This document shows, piece after piece, positions 34,641 to 45,329 of a stretch of 64,000 bases of DNA. The notes beneath the pieces were generated by a model, which did not search any database, was not told the origin of the DNA, and worked only from the letters and a program-made list of their open reading frames with translations. Each line of letters starts with the position of its first letter. The first letter of the stretch is position 1. The position numbers were made by a program, and so were the translations under genes. Source of the stretch: Cymbidium sinense. Lineage: Eukaryota > Streptophyta > Magnoliopsida > Asparagales > Orchidaceae. Location of the stretch: contig CM038216.1 in the NCBI GenBank assembly GCA_021442155.1, positions 92,615,666 through 92,679,665 of the forward strand, written 5' to 3'.

Positions 34641-35035
34641 TGACTAAGTCAATGGTTGGGTCATGTGGCGTAAGTTTGGATTTTGATTTAGTTTGATTTA
34701 GTTTTGATGATTTAAATGTATATTTTATTTAAATTTGTGAAGATGATTGAAAATATGATTGATTTGTGAGAAAATCAACTGAGTTTGACTTGATTTGGAT
34801 TAAGATTTGGCTAAGTCCATGGGTTAGGTCATATGGCTTAGGAAGTGTTTTGATTAAATTTGATTTAGTTTGATTTACTTTTGATCATTTGAATATAGAT
34901 TTGATTTATATTTAGGAAGATGATTGGAGATATAAGTTTATTATGAGAAAATCAATTGATTTTGGATTGATTTGGATTAAGATTTGGCTAAGTCCATGGG
35001 ATAGGTCATATGGCTTAGGAAGGGTTTCAAGTTTG
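34641..35035 (+). repeat. About three tandem copies of a ~170-bp repeat (right arm)
   Basis: The phrase 'tccatgggttaggtcatatg' recurs, diverged, near 34,649, 34,817 and 34,996. The units also contain 'gatttggattaagatttgg' and 'gagaaaatcaa' phrases. It matches 6,280-6,780 inverted. Confidence 0.72.
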
Positions 35036-35345
35036 GATTTGATCATGGGCTTCAATCATTTGGTTTTGGAATTTGGGTTTAGATTTGGATTTGAATTTGA
35101 TGTACGAACTGAACTTGAGGTTTGGTTTGAGAAGGTGAACATGGATTAGATTTGGGTTGTAGTGTATGTGGATTATCCTCCCACAAGGCATAACTAATCC
35201 TATAGTTAACCCTTCTAACTCTTTAGGCTTAAGTTAATTATTTACCTAATTATTAGAAGTGTCTTATGACTAGGGAAGTCTTAGTGTCTAGAAGACTCCT
35301 AAGTCTAAGATGGGAAGATTGAATCCACACTCCAAAAGTGAGGTC
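35036..35345. other. Noncoding sequence ending at the protease truncation
   Basis: Counterpart of 5,976-6,279. It ends with 'gtgaggtcaacagtcc' immediately before the protease reading GSIVFPLEID. No gene. Confidence 0.6.
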
Positions 35346-35640
35346 AACAGTCCTTAGGCTCCATAGTTTTTCCCTTGGAGATAGATTATTGGAAGACTGA
35401 AGCAAAGTTTTACATTATAGACTTGGATACATCTTTTAACGATTTGTATAAGAGACTATGCATACATGAGAACAACATAGTTCCATCCTCTCTACATTAG
35501 TGTATGAAGTTTATGAGAGGTGGGATCATCTACTGTGTTAAAGGAGCTCTCAAGTTATTTACAGTTCATGAGGTTGACATATATGAGGATGCGGCTTATT
35601 ACCTCCCTCAAAATCAACAAGTCTATTCTTACAAACTTGC
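35346..35640 (+). pseudogene. Retropepsin C-terminal half remnant, right copy
   Basis: Reads LGSIVFPLEIDYWKTEAKF, IIDLDTSFNDLYKRLCIHEN, NIVPSSLH, a stop, CMKFMRGG and VHEVDIYEDAAYYLPQNQQ. It aligns with the left copy's 5,706-5,975. The usual ALLGRPWIH block has decayed to DLYKRLCIH. The N-terminal catalytic half is missing at exactly the same point as in the left copy. Confidence 0.86.
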
Positions 35641-35735
35641 ACAAAGTTTAAAAATAAAAAAAAGGTAAAAGAAAAAGAAAAAGGAAGAGAAAAAAAGAAA
35701 AGTGAAAATGAAAAAGAAAATAAAAGGGAGTGGAA
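35641..35735 (+). repeat. Homopurine (A/G) tract within the pol spacer
   Basis: About 90 bases of nearly pure A and G. In frame it is Lys/Glu-rich. Complement and positional counterpart of 5,582-5,690. Conservation of the tract in both copies shows it belonged to the ancestral element and did not arise locally. Confidence 0.75.
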
Positions 35736-36860
35736 ATAGACTTGGAGGAGGAAGTGAAGCATGACATTAAATTCTAGCCACAGTTCATTACTCAATTCGA
35801 ACATATGGGTATGACGACTTGACCTACACTAAGCAGAGGAAGAGGCCCATTGAGAGGCAGTCCCAAGAGTGGAAAACCTCTTTATTGGCCACCCAATAGA
35901 AGATATGTCCCTACCAAGTAGACACAATCCATATAGACTTAGAATCGGTTCATGGATGAGCCTTATATGGGTAGCACGCCACTCTTCTCGTGAGATTTCC
36001 TTGGAAGTGAATCTTGAGCCAGATAGCGATGAAGACCAGGCTCCAAAGAAAAGCATAAGTGTATCCAAGTCTATATGTGAAATAGTTAGGCATCAGTTGG
36101 GAACCTTAGCTCTAACCCCACTTTCCTCTCAAAAATTTGAGGGTTTGGTAGTTAAGGAAGCTCCTAAGTCATCCATAGGTGTGAAGACTCAGAGGTTCTT
36201 TTAGGGAACATCATCCTCAAGTCATGAAATTGATGTAGAACTTGAGGATGATTCATATAAAGATTTAATAGAATTACCTTTTGATTGGTACTTATCTTGA
36301 AAGGGTTAATCCCATATACTTGGTCAAAGCATAGGTCAGACTATTTTGAAAGAATATGGAAGAATAAATGCAAAAGCTCTCAATCAAGACTAAGACTAAG
36401 ATTTGGTATAGTGGGTCTAGTTGATGATGACTATTACTGCTTAGTCATCACCAATCATTTAGAATCAGATTGGTTCTTTTGAAATCACATTAAGTCATAT
36501 TAGGAGCTATGCTTAGAAACTCAGATGATCCAAATGATTTTGAAGCCAAAGATGCACAGCTAGAGTTCGAAGAAGAGATCAAGTTAACCATCAACAAGTT
36601 TAAGGAAATCGACTCAGGAATAGAAGAAGATCGACGCTGAACATACATCAGTTCTTTGTTGAATGAAATTGAAACCAATGACTACTGGCTGAGTTTAAGG
36701 ACTACTTTGCATGGTGTTATGAAGAGATGCCTGGATTAAATCTTGACGTAGCAATCCAAAAACTAGTAATAGACCTACTGCTAACCCTATCAAGCAAACT
36801 CCTAGACGCATGCGATTAGACATAGAACAATAGATCATTTTTTAAGTCAAGAAATTGATC
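35736..36860 (+). pseudogene. Protease-RT spacer of the right pol
   Basis: The open stretch 35,869-36,204 includes HNPYRLRIGSWMSLIWVARH and an acidic piece (EPDSDEDQAPKKS). No catalytic domain is evident. A further acidic part near 36,220-36,270 and the segment up to the RT N-terminus are frame-broken. It corresponds to 4,601-5,581. The frames on the opposite strand (35,829-36,068; 36,490-36,678) are shadows. Confidence 0.65.
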
Positions 36861-37487
36861 GATGTTAGCTTTATCTAGGAAAAAAAATACCATACCTAGG
36901 TAGCTAGCGCCATCCCAATTAAGAAAAAGAATGGCCAAATTGACATATGTGTCAATTTTAGGGATTTAAATAGGGTATGTCCGAAAGATGAAATTTCACT
37001 ACTAATGTTTGCACATTGCCTCATCTCATGCAATCTTCTCTTTCATAGATGGCTTATCTGGATATAACTAAATAAAGATGGCCCCTGAAGATAAAAGATA
37101 CACTACTTTTAGAACCACGATCAGAATCTATCACTATATGGTCATGCCTTTCGCCTTAAAAATGCCAGTGCTACATACCAGCTGACTATGACTCGAATAT
37201 TCAATGAACTCATTCATCATCAGGTTGAGTGCTATGTCGATGATCTCATGGTCAAAAGTAGAGAAAAGATAGACCATCTCTTTGACTTGAGAATAGTTTT
37301 TGAACAGTTAAGATAGTTTAACCTCAAAATGAACACCCAGAAGTGTGCATTCAAAGTAGCTTCAGGGAAATTCCTTTAGTTTGTTGTCTGACACCAGGGA
37401 ATCAAAATTGATCTAGAGATGGTCAAGGCGATATTAGAAATGCCACCCCCTAAAAGTTTAACTCAACTCAAATCATTCTAAGGGTAG
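36861..37487 (+). pseudogene. Reverse transcriptase core remnant, right copy
   Basis: Readable blocks are KKKNGQIDICVNFRDLNRVC followed by PKDE (canonical D replaced by N in VNFRDL), FSFIDGLSGYN, a stop, IKMAPEDKRYTTF, YMVMPFALKN and the catalytic box ECYVDDLMVKSREK with YVDD intact at 37,233-37,244. Frame changes occur near 37,025 and 37,165, and stops near 37,313 and 37,377. It is better preserved than the left copy, whose YVDD is SIND. Without a continuous frame it cannot be expressed. Confidence 0.92.
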
Positions 37488-37900
37488 TTGGCATATCTAA
37501 GATGCTTTGTATCCAACCTATCGAGAAGATGTCAGCCATTCTCAGCACTTGTCAAAAAGGATGCCAAGTTTAAGTGGGATGACAAGTGTGAGCATGCCAT
37601 TGAAGGAATCAAGCATTACCTGATGTCACCGTGGGTTTTAGTAGGCCCTATCCCAGGCATGCCACTCACACTTTAAACTATTGGGTTAGACGACTCCTTT
37701 GGTGCTTTGTTGGCCCATACCAACAACGAAGGGAAGAAAAATGCACTCTACTACCTCAGCCGCCATCTAATCCCTACTGAGGCAAATTATCCACCCAATA
37801 AGAAGCATTGTCTAGCTTTAATCTTTGCATCCAAAAGCTACAACACTACATGCTTCCTCATAAGGTGAACTTAATCTCTTGGAGCAATCCACTATAGTAT
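37488..37900 (+). pseudogene. RT connection and gypsy-type RNase H remnant, right copy
   Basis: AYLRCFVSNLSRRCQPFSAL, KKDAKFKWDDKCEHAIEGIK, then a stop after GMPLTL at 37,674-37,676, then ALLAHTNNEGKKNALYYLS and KKHCLALIFASKSY pieces. Aligns with 3,452-3,856. Several substitutions are shared between the copies (for example FKWDDKCE). Confidence 0.9.
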
Positions 37901-38779
37901 CTAGTGACATGACAGATGCTATCCAGATGGTTGGCATAATGGTCCATGATCCTCTCATAATTTGACATTACCTTCGTACCCCTCTATGCAGTGAATGGAA
38001 AACTATTTTGATTTCGTGCACCCACTTCTTGTTGACTCTCTGCTTAGTGAATATCTCCCTGATGAACAAATTATAAACTTAGGGCATGCTAGCATTCATA
38101 GCTGAGAGATGTACTTTAATGGTACGACTTCATCTCAAAGAGGAGAAGAACCATAATCTACTATTCAAGGAAAAATAGGGGTAGGAATAGTTATCTTAAC
38201 TTCATACTGCGATGTTATGAGATTCTTGTATCATCTATCCAATCCTTGCACTAACAATAAAGTTGAATATGATGTTGATTCGGTGAGTTAGTCATTACTC
38301 TAAGCATCCAAAACATCAACATTTTTGGAGATTCTCAGCTAGTTATCAACTAAATTATTGGGTCTTTTAAGGTTATAAAGCCCATGCTCCAAATCTACAA
38401 TAAGTATACCATAGAATTATTGGCCCAAATCTCTAGAGGTTACCATTTGTAAGATTCATCGAGGAGAGAACATAATAGCGTATGCTTTAGCCAAGCTTGC
38501 TAAGAAGTGGGCATGTCCGGAAGATGATCCATATTAATAAAGGTCCAAAATAGACAAGTATTATCCCTTATTGATATTGCACTCATCAAATAGTACTCTC
38601 TTGAAGGGGAGGTTTCCATTTCTAAGAAGGATGAGGAGTTATATTGGAGGCAACCATTCATGGATTACTTAAATAAAGATAAACTACCTCAAGAGAAGTC
38701 TGAAGCCTATCAGATGAAGTAGAGAGCACTTTCCTATGCTCTTGTGGATGGTGTCTTGTACCATTGATCTTTAGATCAT
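37901..38779 (+). pseudogene. Archaeal-type (second) RNase H remnant, right copy
   Basis: GVGIVILTSYCDVMRFLYHL and SNPCTNNKVEYDV keep the Glu of NNEAEY in EY. GDSQLVIN (38,327-38,350) keeps its Asp, though in another frame. GENIIAYALAKLAKKWACP has Tyr (codon 38,481-38,483) in place of the last catalytic Asp, as in the left copy. The first Asp block is damaged (the YFDG region, 38,100-38,125). The linker to integrase follows to 38,779. Dead by frameshift and by loss of a catalytic residue. Confidence 0.85.
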
Positions 38780-39028
38780 ATGTGGTTATATTATTTAGAC
38801 AAGCAGGAAGCTGGTAAGATCATGATTGAGGTACACTCAGGATTATGTGAAGCCAACCAATCCAATCTGAAGATGAAAGCCAAGATCAAGAGACTAGAAT
38901 ACCATTGGCCACCGATAATCAAAGATTACATGGATACTGATCGTTTACCAATGTCAATACATGTGGTCCTACACCAACCACCCAATATTCTACATCCTAC
39001 ATTGGCCTCATGTCCATTCGAGTGCTGA
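38780..39028 (+). pseudogene. Integrase zinc-binding segment, right copy
   Basis: Reads IMIEVHSGLCEANQSNLKMK, KIKRLEYHWPPIIKDYMDT and VVLHQPPNILHPTLASCPFE. The first His is kept (EVH), the second is Asn (38,855-38,857), shared with the left copy. The CxxC pair is lost in a short deletion (DRLPMSIH where the left copy has KRCNQCQIH). The stop after PFEC ends the frame. Confidence 0.87.
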
Positions 39029-39935
39029 GGTACTGATATAGTGGGTCTAATTGATCCTCCTTCTTCCAAGGGTCATCAGTTTATCTTAGCTGCTACTGAC
39101 TATATTTCTAAATGGGAGAAGGTGATTGCAATTAGAGAGGTCATAGCTCAGCATGTGCTCTATATATATATTTGGAGTGCCTCGATTTATATTTGATAAT
39201 GATATTTGATTCAAAGCACCGAGATCAACAAATTTTCTTAGAGACACAACATAGATTAGATATATTCTACCATCAACTACCCGAAGTCAAACAGATTAGC
39301 AGAAGTTTTCAATAAAACTGTCATCCAAATACTAAAGAAGACACTCAACAACAATAAGCGATAGTGGCATGAGCAGTCAGTTGAAGCCTTGTGGGCATAC
39401 CGCACCACATATAAAACTCCAACTTAGCCTGTTCCTTTCTTCTTAGTGTCTAGGTTTGAAGTCATTCAACCGTTAGAAGTCCAACTCCCATCACTAAGGA
39501 TAGCTATGGGTAGCATGATCACGGTAGGGCAGAATGCGAAGTTGCTATTAGAAGAGCTCGAAGGTTTAGAAAAGAGATGCATGCGGGCATGCCAAAACCT
39601 CAAGTTGAACAAAGTTAAAATGATTCAAGCTCACAACAAGTTGGTTCGTCTTAGAGCTTTTCAAGTAGGAGAACTTATTTTAGTTTTAAGGAGACTGATT
39701 GTTGCCCATCATAAGATGGGAGGCATGTTTGAACCCACTTGGGAAGGCCCTTTCACCATAGGGAAGGCCTACTAAAGAGGATCTTATTAACTTATTAATC
39801 ACAAGGGACAAGGCCCAATGCTTCCAATCAATGGGCTCTTCTTAAAGAAATATTATAAATCATGTTTAAAAATAATTATCATCAATAAAAATTCTATTTT
39901 GAATTCAATCTCTTCTATGTTGAAAGTATTTTTGG
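39029..39935 (+). pseudogene. Integrase core and C-terminal remnant, right copy
   Basis: Core pieces: DPPSSKGHQFILAATDYISK (first Asp kept), FGVPRFIFDNDI followed by a stop (second Asp plausibly kept), RLAEVFNKTVIQILKKT (Glu kept) and WHEQSVEALWAYRTTYKTPT. The C-terminal stretch 39,446-39,775 is open, with PLEVQLPSLRIAMGS, LRAFQVGELILVLRRLIVAH and KMGGMFEPTWEGPFTIGKAY, all Tat-like. The tail PINGLFLKKYYKSCLK follows after a stop. Despite readable DDE residues, stops and frameshifts make it inactive. Confidence 0.88.
39716..39935 (+). repeat. ~210-bp direct repeat, upstream member
   Basis: Integrase C-terminal/tail sequence repeated at 42,918-43,127. I count about 11 differences over ~210 bases (about 95% alike). 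The pair brackets the telomere-like and AT-rich duplicate 39,936-42,917. Confidence 0.9.
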
Positions 39936-41225
39936 TTTAGGTTTAGGTTTTATTTATTTTAGAGGTTCATTTTTATTTTTTTTTTGTATACTTTAGGTTT
40001 ACATTTTTTTTAGCTTAGGATTTAGAGTTAGTTTAGAGTTTATGGTTTAGGCTTTAAGGTTTAGGGTTTTTAGGGTTTAGGGTTTAGGGTTAGTTTAGGG
40101 TTTAGGGTTTAGGGTTTAGGATTTAGGGTTTAGGTTTAGGGTTAGAGTTTAGGGTTTAGGGTTTAGGGTTTGGTTAGGGTTAGTATAGGGTTTAGAGTTT
40201 TGGGTTTAAGTTTGTATGTTTAGGTTTATAGGTTTAGGGTTCACAATTTAGGGTTAGTTTTAGGCTTTCGGATTTAGGGTTTAGGGTTTAGGGGATTTTT
40301 TTTTTTAAATTAAGTAAACTTGTAGGTTTTGGTTTATTAGTTTATTTGTTTATTTTTTATTTATTTTAATTTATTTTATTTTTTATTTTAATTTAGTTTT
40401 TTTATTTATTTTAAGTTTATTTATTTTAGTTTAGGATTTTTATTTTTGATTACTTTTTTAGGTTTAGGTTTAGGTGTATATTTTTTTTGTTTAGTTTTAT
40501 TTTTATTTTATTTTATAGGTTTAGGTTTTATTTTTTATTTTTAGGGTTAGGTTTACATTTTCATTTTATTTTTTTATTTTATGTTTATTGTTAGTTTATT
40601 TTTTAGTTTAGGTTTAGGTTTATTTATAGTTTATTTTATTTTATTTAGTTTAGAGTTTAGGTTTAGTTTATTTTAGGTTTAGGTTTAGGTTTTATTTATT
40701 TTAGTTCAAGTTTATGTTTTATTTTATTTTGATTGTTATAGGTTTAGGGTTTTTTTTAGTTTAAGGTTTAGGTTTTATTTTTTATTTATTTTTTGTTTAT
40801 TTTTTTGGTTTAGGTTTTTTATTTAGTTTTATTTTATTTTTTAGGTTTATTTTATTTTTATTTTATGTTTAATTTTTATTTTATTTAGGTATTTTTATTT
40901 ATATGTTTATTTTATTTTTTAGTTTAGTTTAGGTTTTTATTTATTTTATTTTAGTTTAGTTTTTATTTTTTATTTTATTATACTTTTAGGTTTAGGATTG
41001 GGTTTTAGTTTAGGTTTTTATTTTTTTATTTTTTTATTTTTTTTAGGTTTTGGTTTATAGGTTTTTAGTGTTTAGGGTTTAGGGTTTAGGGTTTAGGGTT
41101 TGGGGTTTAGGGTTTAGGGTTTTGGGTTGTATGTTTTAGGGTTTAGGGTTTAGGGATTTTTGGGTTTAGGGTTTAGGTTTAGGTTTTTGGGGAGTTTTAG
41201 TTTATGGTTTAGGAATTTGGATTTT
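39936..41225 (+). repeat. Duplicate telomere-like segment within the right arm
   Basis: Starts abruptly after the integrase tail with TTGGTTTAGGTTTAGG. Its order (T/A block, heptamer block 40,030-40,290, landmark near 40,305, T/A block, heptamer block ~41,050-41,200) matches 29,587-30,802. The part equivalent to the irregular G-rich 29,660-29,880 is instead clean TTTAGGG here. No gene. Confidence 0.88.
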
Positions 41226-41290
41226 CTTTTAATAGAGAACAAATTCAGATACAACATTTCTTCTTTTTGATTTCATCAACCAAGTAACAA
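41226..41290 (-). pseudogene. GR-RBP 3' UTR fragment E', copy of fragment E
   Basis: Same truncated piece and same junction to the AT-rich arm as fragment E (30,803-30,870), so it came by local duplication and not by a new insertion. Confidence 0.82.
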
Positions 41291-42917
41291 ACCAGGGAAG
41301 TGAGGTAATCAAATGACCTTCTTGGGGCTAGCTAAAGCCTCGTGTTCCCGTGATGTCTAGACTATATTCCCATTACCATTCAATCTTATATAAATTAACA
41401 CATGAATATAGGAAATAGAGCTCAACATTCACGCACTTAAGCTATAAGAATATGCATTTGTTATGTATTTATAACTAGCATCATAACACATATTATTATT
41501 CATTTATAAGATTTTTAAAAATACATTTTGATTTAATAGTGATAATAGCCACGCATATATTTAATTAAATCAACACATGCATGCTTAAATAAAGGAAATC
41601 CATTTTATTTTACTTGATTTTGAAAGATGGATGCATGAATTCAAATGACATACCAAATTTAACATGATTGGAAAGAGGACAATCAAATATAAGCATGTGA
41701 TTCATTCAACCAAACTAGTTCTTAAGGACTATCAAATCAAATAGGATTATTTAAAGCAAGCCAAAGCTTATTAATTAATTAAGTTTTTGATTTGATTTGA
41801 TTTAAAGAGGAGAAGAGAAATCATTACATCTTTATTTAAACCCATTCCCACATTAGTTATTCAATTTAAGTTAAGGAAATTTAATTAAGTTGATTTTATG
41901 GGTTAATTAAGTTGAACTTTTAATTATATGAATTAATTACCCTTACCTATGTCACCTTAAAGTAATTAACTAAATAATTATGAGCCAACATGATATGCAT
42001 AGAAAATAAACTTGCAATGATCCTAGGAAATAAAAGTGGCCTAATCAATATGATTAATAGTTAATTAAATTAAGAGACTTAATTGATTACTCCTATGGTT
42101 TTCCCACACATGTGGACTAAACATAATTTCATTAAACTCCTTTAGGTTATTAAACACCTAAAGATCTACCCCATTATTTAATTAATTAAGGTTTGATGTG
42201 ATTATGATTTCAATTTGATTAAGTGATTTAAATAATTAGTAAAATCTTAATTAATTTCATTTTAAAATATGGTGAAATGAACTTACGGAAAAGGGTCCCA
42301 ACCCTATTCCTTAGTTCACTTACTGTTTAACAATGATTGATAAACTTAATTAACAAATTCAATATTGTTCATGATATTAATTAATCATTTATTAACTTAA
42401 AAGAGAAGTTAAGGTTTAATTAGTCCATTTTCTTAATTAAGTGAGCAATAAATCCCAAAAAAATCATGGGATGCAGAGGTCATCCCATTAAATTAATCCA
42501 CAAAAGTTGGGATTAATTTCTTAAGTAATTAAGAAGTATGCTAATAATTTTGTAATTAAACTTAATTAAACATTAATTACTATTCAAAATTAGTTAATAT
42601 CATTTTTTATTAATTATCCTATGAAATACCATTAAAATGAGTATTTATTTGAATTTTTTTATTTATGATTTTTTATGATTTTTAGAAGTTTCAGCCATTA
42701 AAAATGATTAATTAAGCTTAATGAAAGCCTAATATTGTTGGCACCATGTGACACGCTGACGCGACGCACTTTTCATGTGGCACCGTGAGATTGGCTAATT
42801 AAAACATATCCGACTAAGTATTTATGTGGCATATGCGGACGCGCTTTCTCATCCACCGTCCGATCTAAGATTTGATAGTTACGATTAATCCCACAATTTA
42901 ATAAGATTAAATTAGAG
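41291..42917. repeat. Second copy of the AT-rich arm block
   Basis: Near-identical to 30,871-32,510 (about 96-97% in the sample I compared). It ends in 'taaattagag', the same phrase that continues into 'cgatttag' at 32,510. Here it jumps directly to the integrase tail. Relative to the first copy, ~7.2 kb equivalent to 32,511-39,715 is absent. No gene. Confidence 0.88.
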
Positions 42918-43127
42918 TGGGAGGCAAGTTTGAACCCACTTGGGAAGGCCATTTCACCATAGAGAAGGCCTACTAAAGAGGATCTTATCAACTTATTAAT
43001 CATAAGGGAGAGGGCCCAATGCTTCTAATCAATGGGCTCTTCTTGAAGAAATATTATAAATCATGTTTAAAAATAATTATCATCAATAAAAATTCTATTT
43101 TGAATTCAATCTCTTCCATGTTGAAAG
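42918..43127 (+). repeat. ~210-bp direct repeat, downstream member (integrase tail)
   Basis: GGKFEPTWEGHFTIEKAY and PINGLFLKKYYK are readable apart from stops. It continues smoothly into the element's 3' region, as in the left arm, so this member sits in the ancestral context on its downstream side. The frame on the opposite strand (42,773-43,003) is a shadow. Confidence 0.9.
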
Positions 43128-44250
43128 TATTCATATTTGCGAATTTGCCACAATGTGTTTAGGGTAGGTGTATGAAAATCGAGCAGTGTCCTATCCTTCA
43201 AGGACACAACATAAACACAAACTAAACACAAACAAATAAAATAAGCACATATCTTTTATCTTGGGCTACATTGAGTTGAGATAATGCCCTCAACGACACT
43301 CACTTTTTGCTTTAGGTCGGTGACATGCTTAAGTGGGTCACCCTAGTGGTCTTCTTGCTTTGGAGGATGTAAGTCTTTCCTTCCTTCCTTACATACAGAT
43401 AAGCTCCTAGTTAGTTTGGTAGGCCTTACTGCATGGCTGATAAGCTACCTCATGTTGGCTTCATTTAAGAGGATGTGAGTCTACTGTGCTTTCTTCTTAG
43501 ATTAGCCTTCGTGCACATATTGGGTCGAGTATATTTGAGGTTTAGGATAAGTCCCCTCACAGCTCCTTCCCTCCTAAATGCTTAAAGTCTAGGTCCAATC
43601 CTTCCTCGGCTCCATAGTCACTAGGTTAGTGCATATTCTGGACTATTCTAATCATCAATTTTGCTTGGAAAGTTGTAATCCTACATGCTTTCTTTCCGTT
43701 GTGTAGCATCTTACCTTAGGTTGGTTGGTTCTTACTATGCTGATGGATACACCACTTTGATGATGATGGATACACCTTGGGTTGGTTCTCACACCTTAGG
43801 ATACACCACTCATGGTAGATGTAAATTACTTTTCTTTTCTTGAACCTATATGCTTTCTCGCTTGGTCCAGTAAATCTGAGATAGGTCAAGGTCGACATAG
43901 CCCCTTCTCAATGTGGTCCCTTGCACGCCAACATGGTCCACTCAAACTTATAAAAAAATATATATTCACTTTTGGATTAGGATGACACCCCTAGCAGTAT
44001 CTTTTCCTAAGCAAGTATCTTATCTTTAGGTCAATGTTAGCAAAACTCCCTATAGGAATCACCTAACAACTCTTGAGTTGATATAAGTCCCTGACAGCAT
44101 TCACTCAATAGTCGCCCCTAAGTCAAGTTCGATTTGTTGTGCTACCAACAGGTCACCCCATTGGTTATTCCTTGCTTTAGATGATGTAAATCTTTTAGCC
44201 TTTTCCTTTGTCATTGCACACAGAAGGCAACCTTTAGGTTGGTAGCTCAT
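43128..44250 (+). repeat. Modular 3' region of the right element
   Basis: Inverted counterpart of 1-1,344. The 'ggatgtaagtct' module recurs near 43,365, 43,470, 43,673, 43,820 and 44,185, and a short minisatellite ('gatggatacaccac' and variants) lies at 43,740-43,810. Further related modules run on to about 44,800 (44,585 and 44,690). The minus frame at 43,716-43,898 is not a gene. No LTR end recognised. Confidence 0.62.
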
Positions 44251-45329
44251 GACAGTAGACTATCCCTTTTGATTTGTAAATTTGAGCTAAGATAAGTTTG
44301 ATATAGCCCCTTCTCAGTGGTTCCAACACACACCAACATGGTCCATAAATTAAATCTATCAAATTTGATCGAGCTCACATCCCAAGTAGATATGCCCTCA
44401 AATTAAAAACAAACTAAACCAAACAAACCATATCAAATCACATGAAAAAAAATAAGATAAAATTAATCTTGACAATTTTTGAGTTGACATAAGTCCCCAA
44501 TGACATTCACTCAGTAGTCGCCCTAGGTTAGGTCTGATTTGTTGTGCATCCAGAAGTCACCCTAGTGGTTGTTCTTTGCTTTGGAAGATGTAAGTCTACT
44601 ATGCCTTCTTTCTAGCATAACTATTGCACATCGTAAGGCAACCCCATAGGTTAGCTAGCTCTAACCTGTAGTCGGTAGACTATCCCTTTGGATTGGCAAA
44701 CTTAAGGTAGGTTAAGGCTGATATAACCCCTTCTTAGTAGGTCCATTGCATACTGACAAGGTCCATACATTAACTCAAATTAAATTAAACCAAATTTGAT
44801 TTTTCCCAGTGGAGTTAAATCACACCCTTCTCCCAGGTGGAGCCTAAATCATATATATAAATAAGTCAAACAAACAATCAAATTCAAAACCTCCCCAATG
44901 GAACCAAATTAAACCAACTCCCCAATAGAGTCTAAATCAAAGAAATCCAACCAAACTATTCTCTCCATGGATACATCCCCAAACAAATCTGAAATCAAAC
45001 TCAAATCCCAATCCCATGGATAACTTTGACTACTTTAGTGGAAGGTTCATATACTAGATCCCAGTGGACTGAGGGGATCTCTAGTAGATATGCCTCCACA
45101 TCGTTAAAATAAAACAAATTAAAGTTAATTCAATCTTATACCTATTGGATGATAGATTATCTAGAAGATCTTCTTTCCATAGATCATATAATAAAATCAA
45201 ATTCAAATGTTATCCCTAGCGATTTTCTCCCTTCCTTGAACCCCTCATATGTCATGTCCAATGCATCTCCTATCCCCTAGCAGATCTCCCTCCATGTCCT
45301 TGATATGGAATTCTCATCAAATCTTATGT
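44251..45329. other. Unassigned noncoding DNA after the modular 3' region
   Basis: Continues the 3' modules to ~44,800, then C-rich phrases such as 'cccagtggagttaaatcaca' and 'ctccccaatgga' repeat loosely (44,805-44,960). No ORF of note. It may include the 3' LTR of the element, but I could not delimit it. Confidence 0.45.

Larger units (their letters stand above)
35346..39935 (+). mobile_element. Dead Ty3/gypsy (Tat-like) retrotransposon pol, right copy
   Basis: Same domain order as the left copy: protease tail, spacer, RT, RNase H, second RNase H, integrase. It is somewhat better preserved: the RT YVDD box (37,233-37,244) and the integrase DDE residues are readable. It is nevertheless broken by many stops and frameshifts, has no gag and no protease catalytic Asp. 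It ends at 39,935, where a telomere-like duplicate starts. The integrase tail is repeated at 42,918-43,127 and the 3' region follows there. Confidence 0.9.
30871..44250 (+). repeat. Right arm of the large imperfect inverted repeat
   Basis: Plus-strand counterpart of 1-10,345 in the same domain order, but longer because of an inserted duplicate (39,936-43,127). It starts at the hairpin-motif unit (30,876) that corresponds to ~10,330 in the left arm, so the left arm reaches at least two more 260-bp units outward than this one. The outer limit near 44,250 is where the left arm reaches the window edge, not a true end. Confidence 0.83.
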
